64,000 nt of DNA, taken from PALSA-612 sp963765295 (GTDB taxonomy: Bacteria > Actinomycetota > Thermoleophilia > Gaiellales > Gaiellaceae). Position 1 is the stretch's first letter. Each line of letters starts with the position of its first letter. The notes under the pieces are model-generated. The model had not been told where the DNA came from. It made no database searches and was given only the letters and a program-made list of their open reading frames with translations. Both the position numbers and the translations under genes were made by a program. The DNA lies in the NCBI GenBank assembly GCA_963765295.1, contig CAVXVO010000004.1:505696-569695 (forward strand), read 5' to 3'. Positions 28,006 to 37,125 of the stretch are shown one piece after another.

Positions 28006-29353
28006 GCTCCAAGACACCTCCGTGGGGCATCGAGCCCGTCCCCGACCGGCTCCGCGTCTTCAGCTTCCTGGACTCGCTCCTCCTCTGGGGGAACCTCTCC
28101 GTCTCGCTGCTCGTGATCGTGATCGGCGCGCTGCTCGTGCCGGCGCTCTCGCTGCGCGACGCGCTGCTCGCGATCGTGGTCGGCTCGGTCGCGGGCAGCG
28201 CGCTCCTCGCGCTCGCCGCGCTGATCGGGGCGGACGGACGCGTGCCGGGCATGGTGCTCCTGCGTGCACCGCTCGGGAAGCGCGGCTCGTACGCGCCGAC
28301 CGCCCTCAACATCGCCCAGAACCTGGGCTGGTCGACGTTCGAATTGATCATCATCGCCACCACGGCCGGGGCGCTCTCGAAGCACCTGTTCGGCTGGCAG
28401 GGCACGTGGTTCTGGACGATCGTGTTCGGCCTCCTCTCCTGGGCGCTCGGGATGCTCGGGCCGATCGGCTTCGTACGCCGCTACCTGCGCAAGTTCGCCT
28501 CGTGGGCGCTGATCTTCTCCATGGCCTACCTGACGTACTGGGCGATCTCGAAGGCCAACCTCCATGCGTTCTGGGCGCAGCCGGGAAAGGGTGGCTTCCC
28601 GACCTTCGGCCAGGCGATCGACCTCGTGATCGCGAGCGTCGTCTCCTGGACGCCGCTGGCCGCCGACTACACACGCTTCTCCCGCTCGCGGCGCGGGGCG
28701 TTCTGGGGTGCGGGGCTCGGCTACCTCGCGCCGACGATCTGGTGCATCGGGCTCGGCATCCTCGTCGTGCTCGCACGCGGGATCGCGGACGCCCAGTCGC
28801 TCCCGGCAGGCGTCGCAGCGGCCGGGCGGCGTAGCGCTCGTGGCACTCGCGGCGATCACGATCGACGAGAGCGAGAAGGCGTTCGCCGACATCTACTCGA
28901 CCGCAGTCTCGATCCAGAACCTGCTCCCGCGCGTACCGCAGCGCCTGCTGATCACGATCGTCTCCGCGGCCGCGACGGGGCTCGCGCTGGCGCTCGACCT
29001 CGGTAACTACCAGAACTTCCTCTACCTGCTCGGGTCGTTCTTCATCCCGCTCTTCGGGGTGCTGCTCGCCGACTGGCTCACGGCCGGGGCGCACTACGGC
29101 GAGCAGGACATCTTCTCTGCGCCCCCGTTCCGGTTCGAGCAGATCGCCGCCTGGGTCGTCGGCTTCTGCCTCTACCAGTGGCTGTCGCCGGTCGGGCCGA
29201 GCTGGTGGACGGACATCGTCGCGCACACCCATCCCGGCTACGTGAGCTTCACGGCGTCGCTTCCCGCCTTCGGAGCATCGTTCGCGCTCGCAGCGGTGGG
29301 CGGATTCGGTCTACCGCCGCGTCCGCACGCGCTCCTCGCTCGCCGAGGCCTGA
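28002..29353 (+). CDS. NCS1-family (CytX-like) pyrimidine/HMP transporter, two frameshifts
   Basis: A membrane transporter of ~12 helices, related to cytosine/purine/thiamin permeases. The first frame runs MSSKTPPWGIEPVP...AQSLPAGVAA to about 28820. The second continues GGVALVALAAITIDESEKAFADIYSTAVSIQNL to about 29310, and the third ends VYRRVRTRSSLAEA at TGA 29351-29353. Each shift is explained by one extra base (for example GGGCGGC near 28825). The WGIEPVP start and the TPP riboswitch argue for uptake of a thiamine precursor such as hydroxymethylpyrimidine (inference from known CytX regulation). Confidence 0.88.
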
Positions 29354-29394
29354 GCGCACACTTATCGCGCCGGGAGTCGTCTAAGTTCTCGGGG

Positions 29395-30255
29395 ATGGCG
29401 ACTCGGCGAAACCTCTGGCTCGCGGGGGCGCTCCTCGGCCTGGTCGTGCTCGTCGCGGTCGCGAGTCGCGCGCACTCGCCGGCCGGCGGCGGGACGACGC
29501 ACGGGGTCGACTCGAACCTCGTCTGGGAGTTCATCCTGATCGGGTTTCTCGCACTGTTCGTGCTCAGCCTGCCCGTTGCCGTTTGGATCGTCGTCACGAC
29601 CCGGGCAGATTCCGTCCGGTCGGGCCGCCGGGGGAAGCGGAACTCGATGTGGGGACTCGTGATCGGGATCGTCTTCATGCTCGTGGCCGTGGTCGCGGCC
29701 GAGCGGTTCTACTCGGGCAACCACCACGGCAACAAGCAGACCCAGAAGCAGATCGTCCAGTCGGCGGGGCCCAGGAAGCCGAATAAGCCCGGCAAGAAAA
29801 TCCCCTTCGACTGGCTGCCGGCGATCGTGATCCTGTCGATCGCGGGCGGTGGCGCCGCCGTGATCGCGTACACGTTGTTCCGCAAGCCGACCCATCACGT
29901 CCCGACGGAGGCCGAGCTCGCGGCCCAGCTGTCCGCCGTCCTCGACGACTCGCTCGACGACCTTCGGGCCGAGAAGGATCCGCGCCGGGCGGTGATCGCG
30001 ACGTACGCGCGCATGGAGCGGACACTCGCGGGCGCGGGGCTTCCGCGCGCCGAGTCCGAGACGCCCCTCGAGTACCTTGGGCGCGTGCTCCGTGAGCTCC
30101 TGAACACGAGCGCCGACGCCGTCTCGCGGCTGACCGCGCTCTTCGAACGGGCGAAGTTCAGCCCGCACGAGATCGACAGCAGCATGAAGCGGGACGCGAT
30201 CAACGCGCTCGTCGCCGTCCGTGACGAGCTGCAGGCGGCGGCGGTGGCAGCGTGA
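29395..30255 (+). CDS. DUF4129-domain membrane protein
   Basis: 286 residues from ATG 29395. Four membrane helices lie at ~6-24, ~43-65, ~85-105 and ~140-160, then a cytoplasmic C-terminal DUF4129 domain (AVIATYARMERTLAGAGLPRAESETPLEYLGRVL, then LTALFERAKFSPHEID). DUF4129 proteins are found with MoxR ATPases and DUF58 proteins, as here. The frame is open upstream into the transporter only because of the frameshift there. Its stop overlaps the next gene (GTGA). Role unknown; possibly a transglutaminase-less variant of the MoxR complex. Confidence 0.87.
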   Translation: MATRRNLWLAGALLGLVVLVAVASRAHSPAGGGTTHGVDSNLVWEFILIGFLALFVLSLPVAVWIVVTTRADSVRSGRRGKRNSMWGLVIGIVFMLVAVVAAERFYSGNHHGNKQTQKQIVQSAGPRKPNKPGKKIPFDWLPAIVILSIAGGGAAVIAYTLFRKPTHHVPTEAELAAQLSAVLDDSLDDLRAEKDPRRAVIATYARMERTLAGAGLPRAESETPLEYLGRVLRELLNTSADAVSRLTALFERAKFSPHEIDSSMKRDAINALVAVRDELQAAAVAA

Positions 30256-30779
30256 GGCGGAACCGTTCTTTGGCGCGCGCGGGCATCACAACCGCACTCG
30301 GGGCGGCGGCGCTCATCGTGGCGCTCTCGGTCCGGCCCGGCGACGGCAGCCTGGCGACCGAGGCGTATGTGCTCTTCCTCGGCGCAATCGGTACAGCGGT
30401 GCTCGCCCGCGCCACGTCGAAGGCATTCGCCGCCCCCACGGAGTCGCAGGTGGCAGTGGTGCTGCGCCGGCCGAAGCCCAAGCCGCGACGCGTGCCCGAG
30501 CTCGAGAGCCTCGAGCGCGAGCTCGAGATGTCGACGCAGAGCGCGTACGACACGCACTACCGGCTGCGGCCGATCCTGCGCGAGATCGCCGCCGCCCGGC
30601 TCGGGCGCAGCGCGGTCGAGCTCGACCGGCCCGACAGCCGTGCCGCGGAAATGCTCGGCCCCGACGCGTGGGCGCTCGTCCGGCCCGACTCGCAGCGGCC
30701 CTCCGACCATTACGCGCCCGGTGCCAGCCTGGCCGAGATCGAGCGCGCACTCGACGCGCTGGAGGTGCTCGGCCGATGA
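30252..30779 (+). CDS. Small membrane protein of the MoxR-DUF58 locus
   Basis: 175 residues with two N-terminal membrane helices (ITTALGAAALIVALSV and AYVLFLGAIGTAVLARA) and a basic, then acidic cytoplasmic tail of ~115 residues (RRPKPKPRR, ELESLERELEMS). I do not recognise a named family, but similarly placed two-helix proteins occur in actinobacterial MoxR operons. GTG 30252 and the stop at 30779 both overlap the neighbours by four bases, so it belongs to this operon. Confidence 0.75.
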   Translation: MRRNRSLARAGITTALGAAALIVALSVRPGDGSLATEAYVLFLGAIGTAVLARATSKAFAAPTESQVAVVLRRPKPKPRRVPELESLERELEMSTQSAYDTHYRLRPILREIAAARLGRSAVELDRPDSRAAEMLGPDAWALVRPDSQRPSDHYAPGASLAEIERALDALEVLGR

Positions 30780-31771
30780 GCGCGGAGCCGCAGATGACCC
30801 TCGACGAGGTCGGAACGCTCGCGTCCCGGATCCTCGACGAGGTCGAGCGCGCCGTCCTCGGCAAGCGCGACGCCCTCGAGCTCGTCCTCCTCGGCCTGCT
30901 CGCCGACGGCCACGTCCTGATCGAGGACTTCCCCGGGCTCGCGAAGACGCTGATCGCGCGCTCGTTCGCGCAGGTCGCGACCATGGAGTTCCGGCGCATC
31001 CAGTTCACGCCCGACCTGATGCCGGCCGACGTCACGGGCTCTTCGATCTTCGACCAGCGGGTCTCGGACTTCGAGTTCCGCCCCGGGCCGATCTTCACGA
31101 ACCTCCTCCTCGCGGACGAGATCAACCGCGCCCCACCGAAGACGCAGGCGGCGCTGCTCGAGGCGATGCAGGAGCGTCAGGTGACGATGGAGGGCGTCAC
31201 CCGACCGCTCGCGCGGCCGTTCCTCGTCCTCGCGACGCAGAACCCGCTCGAGTACGAGGGCACGTACCCGCTGCCGGAGGCGCAGCTCGACCGGTTCCTG
31301 CTCCGCCTCGGCGTCGGCTATCCGACCCGCGACGACGAGTGGAGCGTGCTCGCGGCACGCATCGAGCGGCGCGAGGACGAGGTCGACCTCGAGCCCGTCG
31401 TCGACGGGGCCTCGCTCGCGGCCATGCAGCGCGCGATCGAGCACGTCCACGTCGCGGAGAGCATCGGCTACTACATCGTCGACGTCGTCGCCGCGACCCG
31501 CTCGAGCCCGAGCGTCCAGGTCGGTGCGAGCCCCCGCGGATCGCTCGCGGTGATGAAGCTCGCGCGCTGCAAGGCCGTGCTCAGCGGCCGCGACTTCGTC
31601 ACGCCCGAAGACGTGAAGGCCGTCGCCGTCCCCGCGCTCGCGCACCGGCTCGCGCTCCGCCCGGAGCTGTGGGTGCAGCGGATCAAGCCCGAGGACGTCG
31701 TCGCCGAGCGCCTCGCGACGGTGCCCACGCCGCGCGCCGAGGACGTCTCGCCGAGCACAAGCACGAAATGA
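30776..31771 (+). CDS. MoxR-family AAA+ ATPase
   Basis: A 331-residue MoxR/RavA-type ATPase. The modified Walker A DFPGLAKT is at 51-58, Walker B and following LLLADEINRAPPKTQAALLEAMQERQVT is near 113-140, sensor 1 is ATQNP, and GTYPLPEAQLDRFLLRL is typical of the family. The lid domain ends with the RGSLAVMKLARCKAVLSGRDFVTPEDV motif. MoxR proteins are chaperone-like and work with DUF58/VWA proteins, here encoded next. ATG 30776 overlaps the previous stop and the stop overlaps the next ATG. Confidence 0.95.
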   Translation: MSAEPQMTLDEVGTLASRILDEVERAVLGKRDALELVLLGLLADGHVLIEDFPGLAKTLIARSFAQVATMEFRRIQFTPDLMPADVTGSSIFDQRVSDFEFRPGPIFTNLLLADEINRAPPKTQAALLEAMQERQVTMEGVTRPLARPFLVLATQNPLEYEGTYPLPEAQLDRFLLRLGVGYPTRDDEWSVLAARIERREDEVDLEPVVDGASLAAMQRAIEHVHVAESIGYYIVDVVAATRSSPSVQVGASPRGSLAVMKLARCKAVLSGRDFVTPEDVKAVAVPALAHRLALRPELWVQRIKPEDVVAERLATVPTPRAEDVSPSTSTK

Positions 31772-33042
31772 AGCGCTCGGCCGCCCCGAAGCTCGGCGCC
31801 TACGCCGGGCTTGCCGGGCTCGGCCTCCTGGCGGCGCTCGTCCTCGGGCAGCCGCTCCTCGTCACGATGGCTGCGCCGTTCGCGCTCGTCCTCGTCGGCG
31901 GCCTGATCCTCGGCGACGATCCGGGGCTGCGCGCGAGCGTCGAGCTCGACCACGAGCGCGTGCTGGAGGGCGACGAGGTCGTGCTCGAGCTCGAGCTCTA
32001 CGCCGCGCGCGGGATCTCGCGGCTCGACGTCCTGATCGGCGTTCCCGAGGGCCTCGTCGTCGAGGACGGCCTGAATCCCGTGTCGATCCGGCTCGAGCCG
32101 CGCGAGTCGGAGAGCGTCGAGCTCAGGCTCCGCGCCGACCGCTGGGGCGCATACGTCCTCGGCGACGTGCTGCTCCGCGGCCACGACACGCTCGGCGTCT
32201 TCCGCTTCGACCAGGCGCTCCCGCGCGACCTGGAGCTGCGAGTCTTCCCGCGCGAGGAGTACCTGCGCACGCTGCTGCGGCCGCGCGACACGCAGCCGTA
32301 CGCGGGCGACGAGGTGGCGCGCCGCCGGGGCGACGGGATCGAGTTCGCGGACATCCGCCCGTTCGCCTTCGGCGACCAGGTCACGCGCGTCAACTGGCGC
32401 GCGACCGCGCGGCGCGGCGAGCTGTGGGTGAACGACCGCCACCCGGAGCGGAACACGGACATCGTGCTCTTCCTCGACGCGTTCACCGAGGCGCGCCGCG
32501 GCAATGCGAGCACGCTCGACCTGGCGCTGCGCGCCGCCGCCACGCTCGCCCGCGGCTACGTGGGCGCGCACGACCGGGTCGGGCTCGTCAGCTTCGGCGG
32601 CGCGCTCCGCTGGCTGCAGCCGGGAACCGGCGAGGCGCAGCTCTACCGGATCTGCGAAGCGCTGCTCGACACACAGATCCTGCAGAACTACGCCTGGCGC
32701 GACATCGCGGTCGTGCCGGCGCGCGTCCTGCGGCCGCAGTCGCTCGTCGTCGCCCTTACGCCGCTCCTCGACGAGCGCAGCATCGCCGCGCTCTTCGACC
32801 TGCGCGCCCGCGGCCACGACATCACGGTGATCGAGGCCTCTCCCGTCCCCTACATGGATCCGGGCCGGACGGCGTCCGAGCGGCTCGCGTTCCGCCTCTG
32901 GCGATTGCGGCGCGACGCGCTGCGCGACCGGCTGCGCCAGAGCGGCGTCGCAGTCGTCGAATGGCAGGAGGGGACACCCCTGGCAGTCGGAATCGAGGAG
33001 GCGAGCGCATTCAGGCGCCACGCATTGGCCGGCCGCGGCTGA
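31768..33042 (+). CDS. DUF58 (VWA-like) protein
   Basis: 424 residues. Two N-terminal membrane helices (~10-50) precede a beta-rich region and the DUF58 core IEFADIRPFAFGDQVTRVNWRATARRGELWVND at ~190-220, followed by a von Willebrand A-like fold (TDIVLFLDAFTE, LDLALRAAATLARGYVGAHDRVGLVSFGG). In the VWA fold the MIDAS is degenerate (DAF rather than DxSxS). It is the expected partner of the MoxR ATPase. Its stop overlaps a possible CTG start of the following gene. Confidence 0.93.
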   Translation: MKRSAAPKLGAYAGLAGLGLLAALVLGQPLLVTMAAPFALVLVGGLILGDDPGLRASVELDHERVLEGDEVVLELELYAARGISRLDVLIGVPEGLVVEDGLNPVSIRLEPRESESVELRLRADRWGAYVLGDVLLRGHDTLGVFRFDQALPRDLELRVFPREEYLRTLLRPRDTQPYAGDEVARRRGDGIEFADIRPFAFGDQVTRVNWRATARRGELWVNDRHPERNTDIVLFLDAFTEARRGNASTLDLALRAAATLARGYVGAHDRVGLVSFGGALRWLQPGTGEAQLYRICEALLDTQILQNYAWRDIAVVPARVLRPQSLVVALTPLLDERSIAALFDLRARGHDITVIEASPVPYMDPGRTASERLAFRLWRLRRDALRDRLRQSGVAVVEWQEGTPLAVGIEEASAFRRHALAGRG

Positions 33043-33059
33043 GCATCCACTGGCCGCGC

Positions 33060-33561
33060 GTGAGCCGGGCCACCGGCTCGCTGGCCTGCGCCTGCGCGCT
33101 CGCCGTCTACCCGGCACTCGGGACGTCGCGGCTCGCGTGGATGCTCGCGACCCTCGGCGTGATCGCGGTCGGGACGCTCGCCGTCGGCCTCGGCCTACAG
33201 CGCGCCCAGCTCCTCGTCTGGGCGCTCGTCCTCCTCGGCGCCGACTACGCGGTCTGGCTCGAGCTCGGGACACACGCGCTCGACCAGCGCGCACCGGTCG
33301 TCGGAGCCGGCCTGCTGTTGACCGCCGAGCTGGCATTCGACTCGCTCGAGCCGGAGATCGGCTCGCTCGGCTCGACCGCCGTGCTCGCGCGGGCGATCGC
33401 GCTCGCCGTCGTCTCCTCGTCTCGGTCGGAGTCGGAGCAGTCGTGCTCGCCGCCGCCTCGATCCCGCTCAGCGGCGGCGATCGCGCTGACGGGCGTCGGC
33501 GTCGTCGCCGCGGTCCTCGCGCTCGGCCGTGATCGCCCGGCTCGCGACCGCACGGCGCTGA
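33060..33561 (+). CDS. Hypothetical multi-helix membrane protein (frameshifts near 33420, 33480 and 33525)
   Basis: The first ~118 residues from GTG 33060 contain helices (LACACALAVYPAL, MLATLGVIAVGTLAVGLG, AQLLVWALVLLGADYAVWL). The next helix LLVSVGVGAVVLAAASIPL is one frame away (33421-33477). GIALTGVGVVAAVLAL returns to the first frame, and AVIARLATARR ends at TGA 33559-33561 in the third. Continuity of helices across the breaks indicates indel errors. A CTG at 33039 overlapping the DUF58 stop is an alternative start. Likely the last member of the MoxR operon; no known family. Confidence 0.6.
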
Positions 33562-33563
33562 TC

Positions 33564-33970
33564 ATGGCGAGCGCGTCGGTGCTGACGGTCGACGGCGTCT
33601 TCCTCGTCGACCTCGACGACGGCACGGTGCTCGGCCCCTCGGCCGAGGCTGAGTTCGATCCACCGCCCGCCCCGGCCGCGAAGCCGTTCCTGCCCCGCCT
33701 CGTCGCGGCCTCTGCGACCGGCTCGACGGTTGCCGCCGTCGTGGACGCGAAGCCGCCGCTGCTCGTCTCGCACGACGCCGGCCGAACGTGGAAGGACTCG
33801 GGCCGCGGGCTGCCACCGGGCCACGCGGTCGCGGTGTCGCACGACGATCCCGGACCGGATCCTCTACGCCGGCCGCAACCGCCTGTATCGTGTCGACGGA
33901 CGGCGGACGGTTCTGGCGCTCGCTGGAGGGAGAGCTGCCGGATATCGAGAACGTGGCCTGGGCCGACTAG
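33564..33970 (+). CDS. BNR/sialidase-repeat beta-propeller-like protein (frameshifts near 33850 and 33890)
   Basis: From ATG 33564 the protein reads as a short propeller-like chain: PLLVSHDAGRTWKDSGRGLP is a BNR repeat (SxDxGxTW). After one extra G at CCCGGACC the frame gives DRILYAGRNRLY, and after an extra C it gives VSTDGGRFWRSLEGELP, a second BNR repeat, ending at TAG 33968-33970. The restored product is ~134 residues, too short for a full sialidase; it may be a truncated photosystem-assembly/sialidase-like fold. ATG 33564 follows the preceding stop by two bases. Confidence 0.6.
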
Positions 33971-33994
33971 GGGCCGCTCGCCCCCGGTTCGTGC

Positions 33995-35704
33995 GTGTGC
34001 GACGCTTCGCCCTTGGGCAGGGCGCGATCGACACGGGTCGTCCAGGTGTTCGCGACGATCGCGAGGAATCCCGACCTCCGGCGCCTCCAGCTCGCGTTCT
34101 TCGGCTTCAACGCGGCCGAATGGGCGGTGTGGATCGCGATCCTCGTCTACGCGTACCGGCACGGTGGCGCGACCGAGGCGGGCATCGTCGCCGTCGTCCA
34201 GCTCGTACCGGCAGCGATCCTCGGCCCGGTGCTGTCCGTGCTCGCGGACCGCGAGTCGCCCGCGCGGGCGCTCCGGCTGGGCTACCTCGTCCAGGCCTCG
34301 CTGATGGCGGCGGTCGCGGCGGTCCTGATCGCCGGTGGCAACCGTTACCTCGTCTACGCCCTTGCGGCCCTGGCCGCGACCGCCGTGACGATGACGCGGC
34401 CTGCGCAGGCGGCGCTCGTGCCGCATCTCGCCCGGCGGCCGGAGGAGCTGACCGCCTCGAACGTCGTCTCCGGGTGGACCGAGAGCGTCGCCATGCTGAC
34501 CGCGCCGGCCGTCGCGGGCGTGCTCCTCGCGACCGCAGGCCCAGGCTGGGTCTTCGCAGTCATGTCCGCGTTGACGCTCGGCTCGGCGCTGCTCGTTGCG
34601 CCGCTCAACGCGCCCGCCCTCGCCGAGGAGGCGGACGAGGCCGAGGCCGACGCGGAGCCGCGTCCGGGAATCGTCGGCGAGCTCGCCGCAGGTGTCCACG
34701 TCCTGCGAACGGAGCGGGCGGCGCGGATGCTCGTGCTCCTGCTCGGGATCCAGTTCGCTGCGATCGGAGCGCTCGACGTGATCACCGTCGTGGTCGCGCT
34801 CTCCGTCCTCCATCTCGGCCAGGGCGGCTCCGGGTACCTCAACGCGGCCTTCGGCCTCGGCGGTGTGCTCGCGATCCTGCTGACGGCGACGTTCGTGGGC
34901 AGCAAGCGGCTGATCCCGTGGCTCGTCGGCGCCGCAGGCGCGTGGGGAGCCGCGTTCCTCGTCCTCGGCCTGCGCCCGACCGTGACCGGCGCCGTGCTGC
35001 TGCTCGTCGTGGCGGGCGTGAGCTTCATGCTCTTCGACGTCGCCGGCCGGACGCTCCTCCAGCGCTCCGCTCCCGCGGACGTCGTTTCGCGGATCTTCGG
35101 CGTCCTCGAGGGCGTCTCGATGCTCGGCCTGGCGGTCGGCTCCCTGCTCGTGCCGGTGCTCGTGTCGGTGCTCGGCACCAGGGCAGCCGTGATCGGAACC
35201 GGCGCCGTGCTCCCGTGCGCCCTCCTCCTCTGCGGCAGGCCGCTCTTCGAGATCGACGCGGCGGCGACGGTGCCGGTCGTGGAGATCGCGCTGCTCCGGT
35301 CGGTGCCGTTCCTGCAGCCGCTGCCGGCGCCGGCGGTCGAGAGCCTGGCGCGGAGCCTGATCCCGATCGAGGCCGCGCCGGGCGACGTGCTGATCGCCGA
35401 GGGCGACGTCGGCGACCGCTTCTACGTGATCGCCGAGGGCGAGGTGGAGAGCACGGCAGCCGGCAGAGATCTCGGCCGGCTCGGCCGCGGCGGCAGCTTC
35501 GGGGAGATCGCGCTGCTCCAGGACGTGCCGAGAACGGCCACCTGCACCGCGGTCGGCCACGTGCGGCTGTATGCGCTCGAGCGTGAGCCGTTCCTCTTCG
35601 CCGTGTGCGGGCATCACCGGAGCCTGCGCGCTGCGAACCGTCTCGTCGACCGGCGCCTCGCGAACACGGCGCCGGCCGCGCCCGCGGCCTCGCTCGAGAG
35701 CTAG
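33995..35704 (+). CDS. MFS transporter fused to a C-terminal cyclic-nucleotide-binding domain
   Basis: 569 residues. Residues ~25-415 hold about 12 membrane helices of the MFS_3/enterobactin-exporter-like type. Residues ~430-550 form a cNMP-binding beta-roll: PGDVLIAEGDVGDRFYVIAEGEVES and the phosphate-binding cassette SFGEIALLQDVPRTATCTA, with Glu and Arg in the positions that contact cAMP/cGMP in CRP and PKA. A ligand-gated exporter is the natural inference. GTG 33995 is the first start; no Shine-Dalgarno is evident. The fusion is in one uninterrupted frame. Confidence 0.9.
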   Translation: MCDASPLGRARSTRVVQVFATIARNPDLRRLQLAFFGFNAAEWAVWIAILVYAYRHGGATEAGIVAVVQLVPAAILGPVLSVLADRESPARALRLGYLVQASLMAAVAAVLIAGGNRYLVYALAALAATAVTMTRPAQAALVPHLARRPEELTASNVVSGWTESVAMLTAPAVAGVLLATAGPGWVFAVMSALTLGSALLVAPLNAPALAEEADEAEADAEPRPGIVGELAAGVHVLRTERAARMLVLLLGIQFAAIGALDVITVVVALSVLHLGQGGSGYLNAAFGLGGVLAILLTATFVGSKRLIPWLVGAAGAWGAAFLVLGLRPTVTGAVLLLVVAGVSFMLFDVAGRTLLQRSAPADVVSRIFGVLEGVSMLGLAVGSLLVPVLVSVLGTRAAVIGTGAVLPCALLLCGRPLFEIDAAATVPVVEIALLRSVPFLQPLPAPAVESLARSLIPIEAAPGDVLIAEGDVGDRFYVIAEGEVESTAAGRDLGRLGRGGSFGEIALLQDVPRTATCTAVGHVRLYALEREPFLFAVCGHHRSLRAANRLVDRRLANTAPAAPAASLES

Positions 35705-35711
35705 CCCTGTC

Positions 35712-36557
35712 CTAGAGCTTGAACTCGCCGCGCGCGACGATCACGGCGCTGCCGCCGACGTGGACGCTCTCGATCGTCTCCGGCGTTCCCTCGACCCGGG
35801 CGTAGAGCTTCGACGGCCGCTTGATCTCGGCACCCTGCGAGATCTCGATCTCCTCCCCGGGCGGGACACGGCCGTGGCGGACGAGATGGACGGCGAGCGG
35901 ACCCGCGGCCGAGCCGGTCGCAGGATCTTCGGACACACCGCCGGCCGGAGCGAACATCCGCGTCTTCCAGGCGGTGCCCGAGCCGGCGAAGCAGTTGACC
36001 CCGAGCACGCCCGGGAGGTCGGAGAGCCGCCTGATGTCGGGCTTGAGCGCGGCGACCGCCTCGGGCGACGGGAGGCAGACGTAGACGTGCCGCAGGCCGT
36101 TGTCGTACACCTCGACGGGGAGCTCCGAGCGCTCGACGCCGATCGCCTCGAGCAGGAGCCCCTCGCCTGCATACGGCTCCACGGACGGGACGGGCTGCGA
36201 CATCCAGCCGAAGACGATCCGCGCGCCCTCCCGCTCGAGCAGGACGGGCACGACGCCGACGCCCGTCTCGAGCCGGATCTCGGCGAGCTGCATCGGCCCG
36301 GCGAGCACGAACGCCGTCCCGAGCGTCGGGTGCCCCGCGAACGGAATCTCGGACGCCGGCGTGAAGATGCGCATCCGCGCGTGCCCGTCTCCCGCAGCCG
36401 GGTAGACGAACACCGTCTCGGAGAAGTTCATCTCGCGCGCGAGCGATTGCAGCCTCTCCTCGGGCAGGTCGCGCGCGTCGGTGAAGACGGCGAGCTGGTT
36501 CCCCTCGAGCGGCGTGTCCGTGAAGACGTCGCAGACGACGTAGCGGAAGCGGGCCAT
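35712..36557 (-). CDS. PhzF-family isomerase/epimerase
   Basis: 281 residues with the diaminopimelate-epimerase-like double fold. The catalytic Glu of PhzF is Glu47 in NFSETVFV. RIFTPASEIPFAGHPTLGTAFVL and the C-terminal SEDPATGSAAGPLAVHLV are family signatures. The substrate is not predictable; most chromosomal PhzF proteins are unassigned and there are no phenazine genes here. ATG 36557 lies six bases after TAGATT (leaderless). The gene converges with the MFS-cNMP gene, stops eight bases apart. Confidence 0.92.
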   Translation of the reverse strand: MARFRYVVCDVFTDTPLEGNQLAVFTDARDLPEERLQSLAREMNFSETVFVYPAAGDGHARMRIFTPASEIPFAGHPTLGTAFVLAGPMQLAEIRLETGVGVVPVLLEREGARIVFGWMSQPVPSVEPYAGEGLLLEAIGVERSELPVEVYDNGLRHVYVCLPSPEAVAALKPDIRRLSDLPGVLGVNCFAGSGTAWKTRMFAPAGGVSEDPATGSAAGPLAVHLVRHGRVPPGEEIEISQGAEIKRPSKLYARVEGTPETIESVHVGGSAVIVARGEFKL

Positions 36558-36563
36558 GCAGGC

Positions 36564-36569
36564 AATCTA
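36564..36569 (-). promoter_or_regulatory. -10 element of the PhzF gene (leaderless)
   Basis: TAGATT on the minus strand ends six bases before ATG 36557. Confidence 0.5.
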
Positions 36570-36618
36570 CTGCCCGGGCCGCGATCCAATTCGCAAGCCT
36601 TGGCTACGCCTGTGAGGC

Positions 36619-37081
36619 CTACTCGTCCGCTTCAGGCGGCCAGTGCAGGTCGGCACCCGGAATCGGGTCGCCGTGCGGGTCGCGCGTCGGGAAGCCGAGC
36701 GACTCGTCGATTCGCGCCTCGAGCTCCTCCGAGAGCGCGTGCTCGAGCCGGTCCGCCTCGGCGTGCACCTGTTCGACGGGCATCCCGAGCGTCTCCGACA
36801 GGTACTTCTCGAGCAGACGGTGGTGCCGGATGACCTCGATCGCGGCCTTCTCGCCGGCCCGCGTCAGGATCACGCCGTGGTAGCGCTCGTGGCGGAGCGA
36901 GCTTCAGCTCGGCGAGCTTCTTCAGCATCGCCGTCGCAGACGGCGGAGACACGCCGACCCGCTCGGCGAGCGCGGACGTCGTGGCGCGGCCCTGCTCGGT
37001 CTGGAGCTTGTAGATCTCCTTGAGGTAGTCCTCGGCCGTCTGGCTGAGCGGCGCCGTCGTCACCGGTACGAGTTTAGACAC
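36619..37081 (-). CDS. DtxR/MntR-family metal-dependent regulator (frameshift near 36900)
   Basis: N-terminal winged helix (SQTAEDYLKEIYKLQTEQGRATTSALAERVGVSPPSATAMLKKLAELKL) is in the first frame from GTG 37081. One extra C at GCTCCGCC shifts the rest, RHERYHGVILTRAGEKAAIEVIRHHRLLEKYLSETLGMP, into the frame ending at 36619. HHRLLEKYL with the following EQVHAEADRLEH supplies the usual metal-site His and Glu residues. The restored length of ~153 lacks the SH3 domain, as in MntR. A TTTAG-N6-CTAAA box covers its start. Confidence 0.87.
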
Positions 37082-37088
37082 GCCTAAA
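37073..37088. promoter_or_regulatory. DtxR/MntR-type palindromic box over the regulator start
   Basis: TTTAGACACGCCTAAA is an inverted repeat TTTAG-N6-CTAAA resembling MntR/IdeR-type boxes. It contains the GTG start of the DtxR-family gene, so autorepression is likely. It is also 25 bases upstream of the -10 for the SixA gene on the other strand and could co-regulate it. Confidence 0.65.
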
Positions 37089-37112
37089 GGTCGTCCTGCT
37101 TGGGCGGGGATC

Positions 37113-37118
37113 TATCCT
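37113..37118 (+). promoter_or_regulatory. -10 element of the SixA gene (leaderless)
   Basis: TATCCT is followed by seven bases and ATG 37126; no Shine-Dalgarno is present. Confidence 0.45.
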
Positions 37119-37125
37119 GGGCGCG

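Noticed and set aside
27432..28892. A 486-codon minus-strand frame crossing the TPP riboswitch
   Set aside because: It would run through a conserved RNA element and opposite the transporter; composition is shadow-like.
31471..33336. A 621-codon minus-strand frame opposite MoxR and DUF58
   Set aside because: Shadow; codon pattern and motifs belong to the plus strand.
33245..35617. A 790-codon minus-strand frame opposite the MFS-cNMP gene
   Set aside because: Low-complexity His/Arg/Asp composition; the opposite strand has a clear transporter and cNMP domain.
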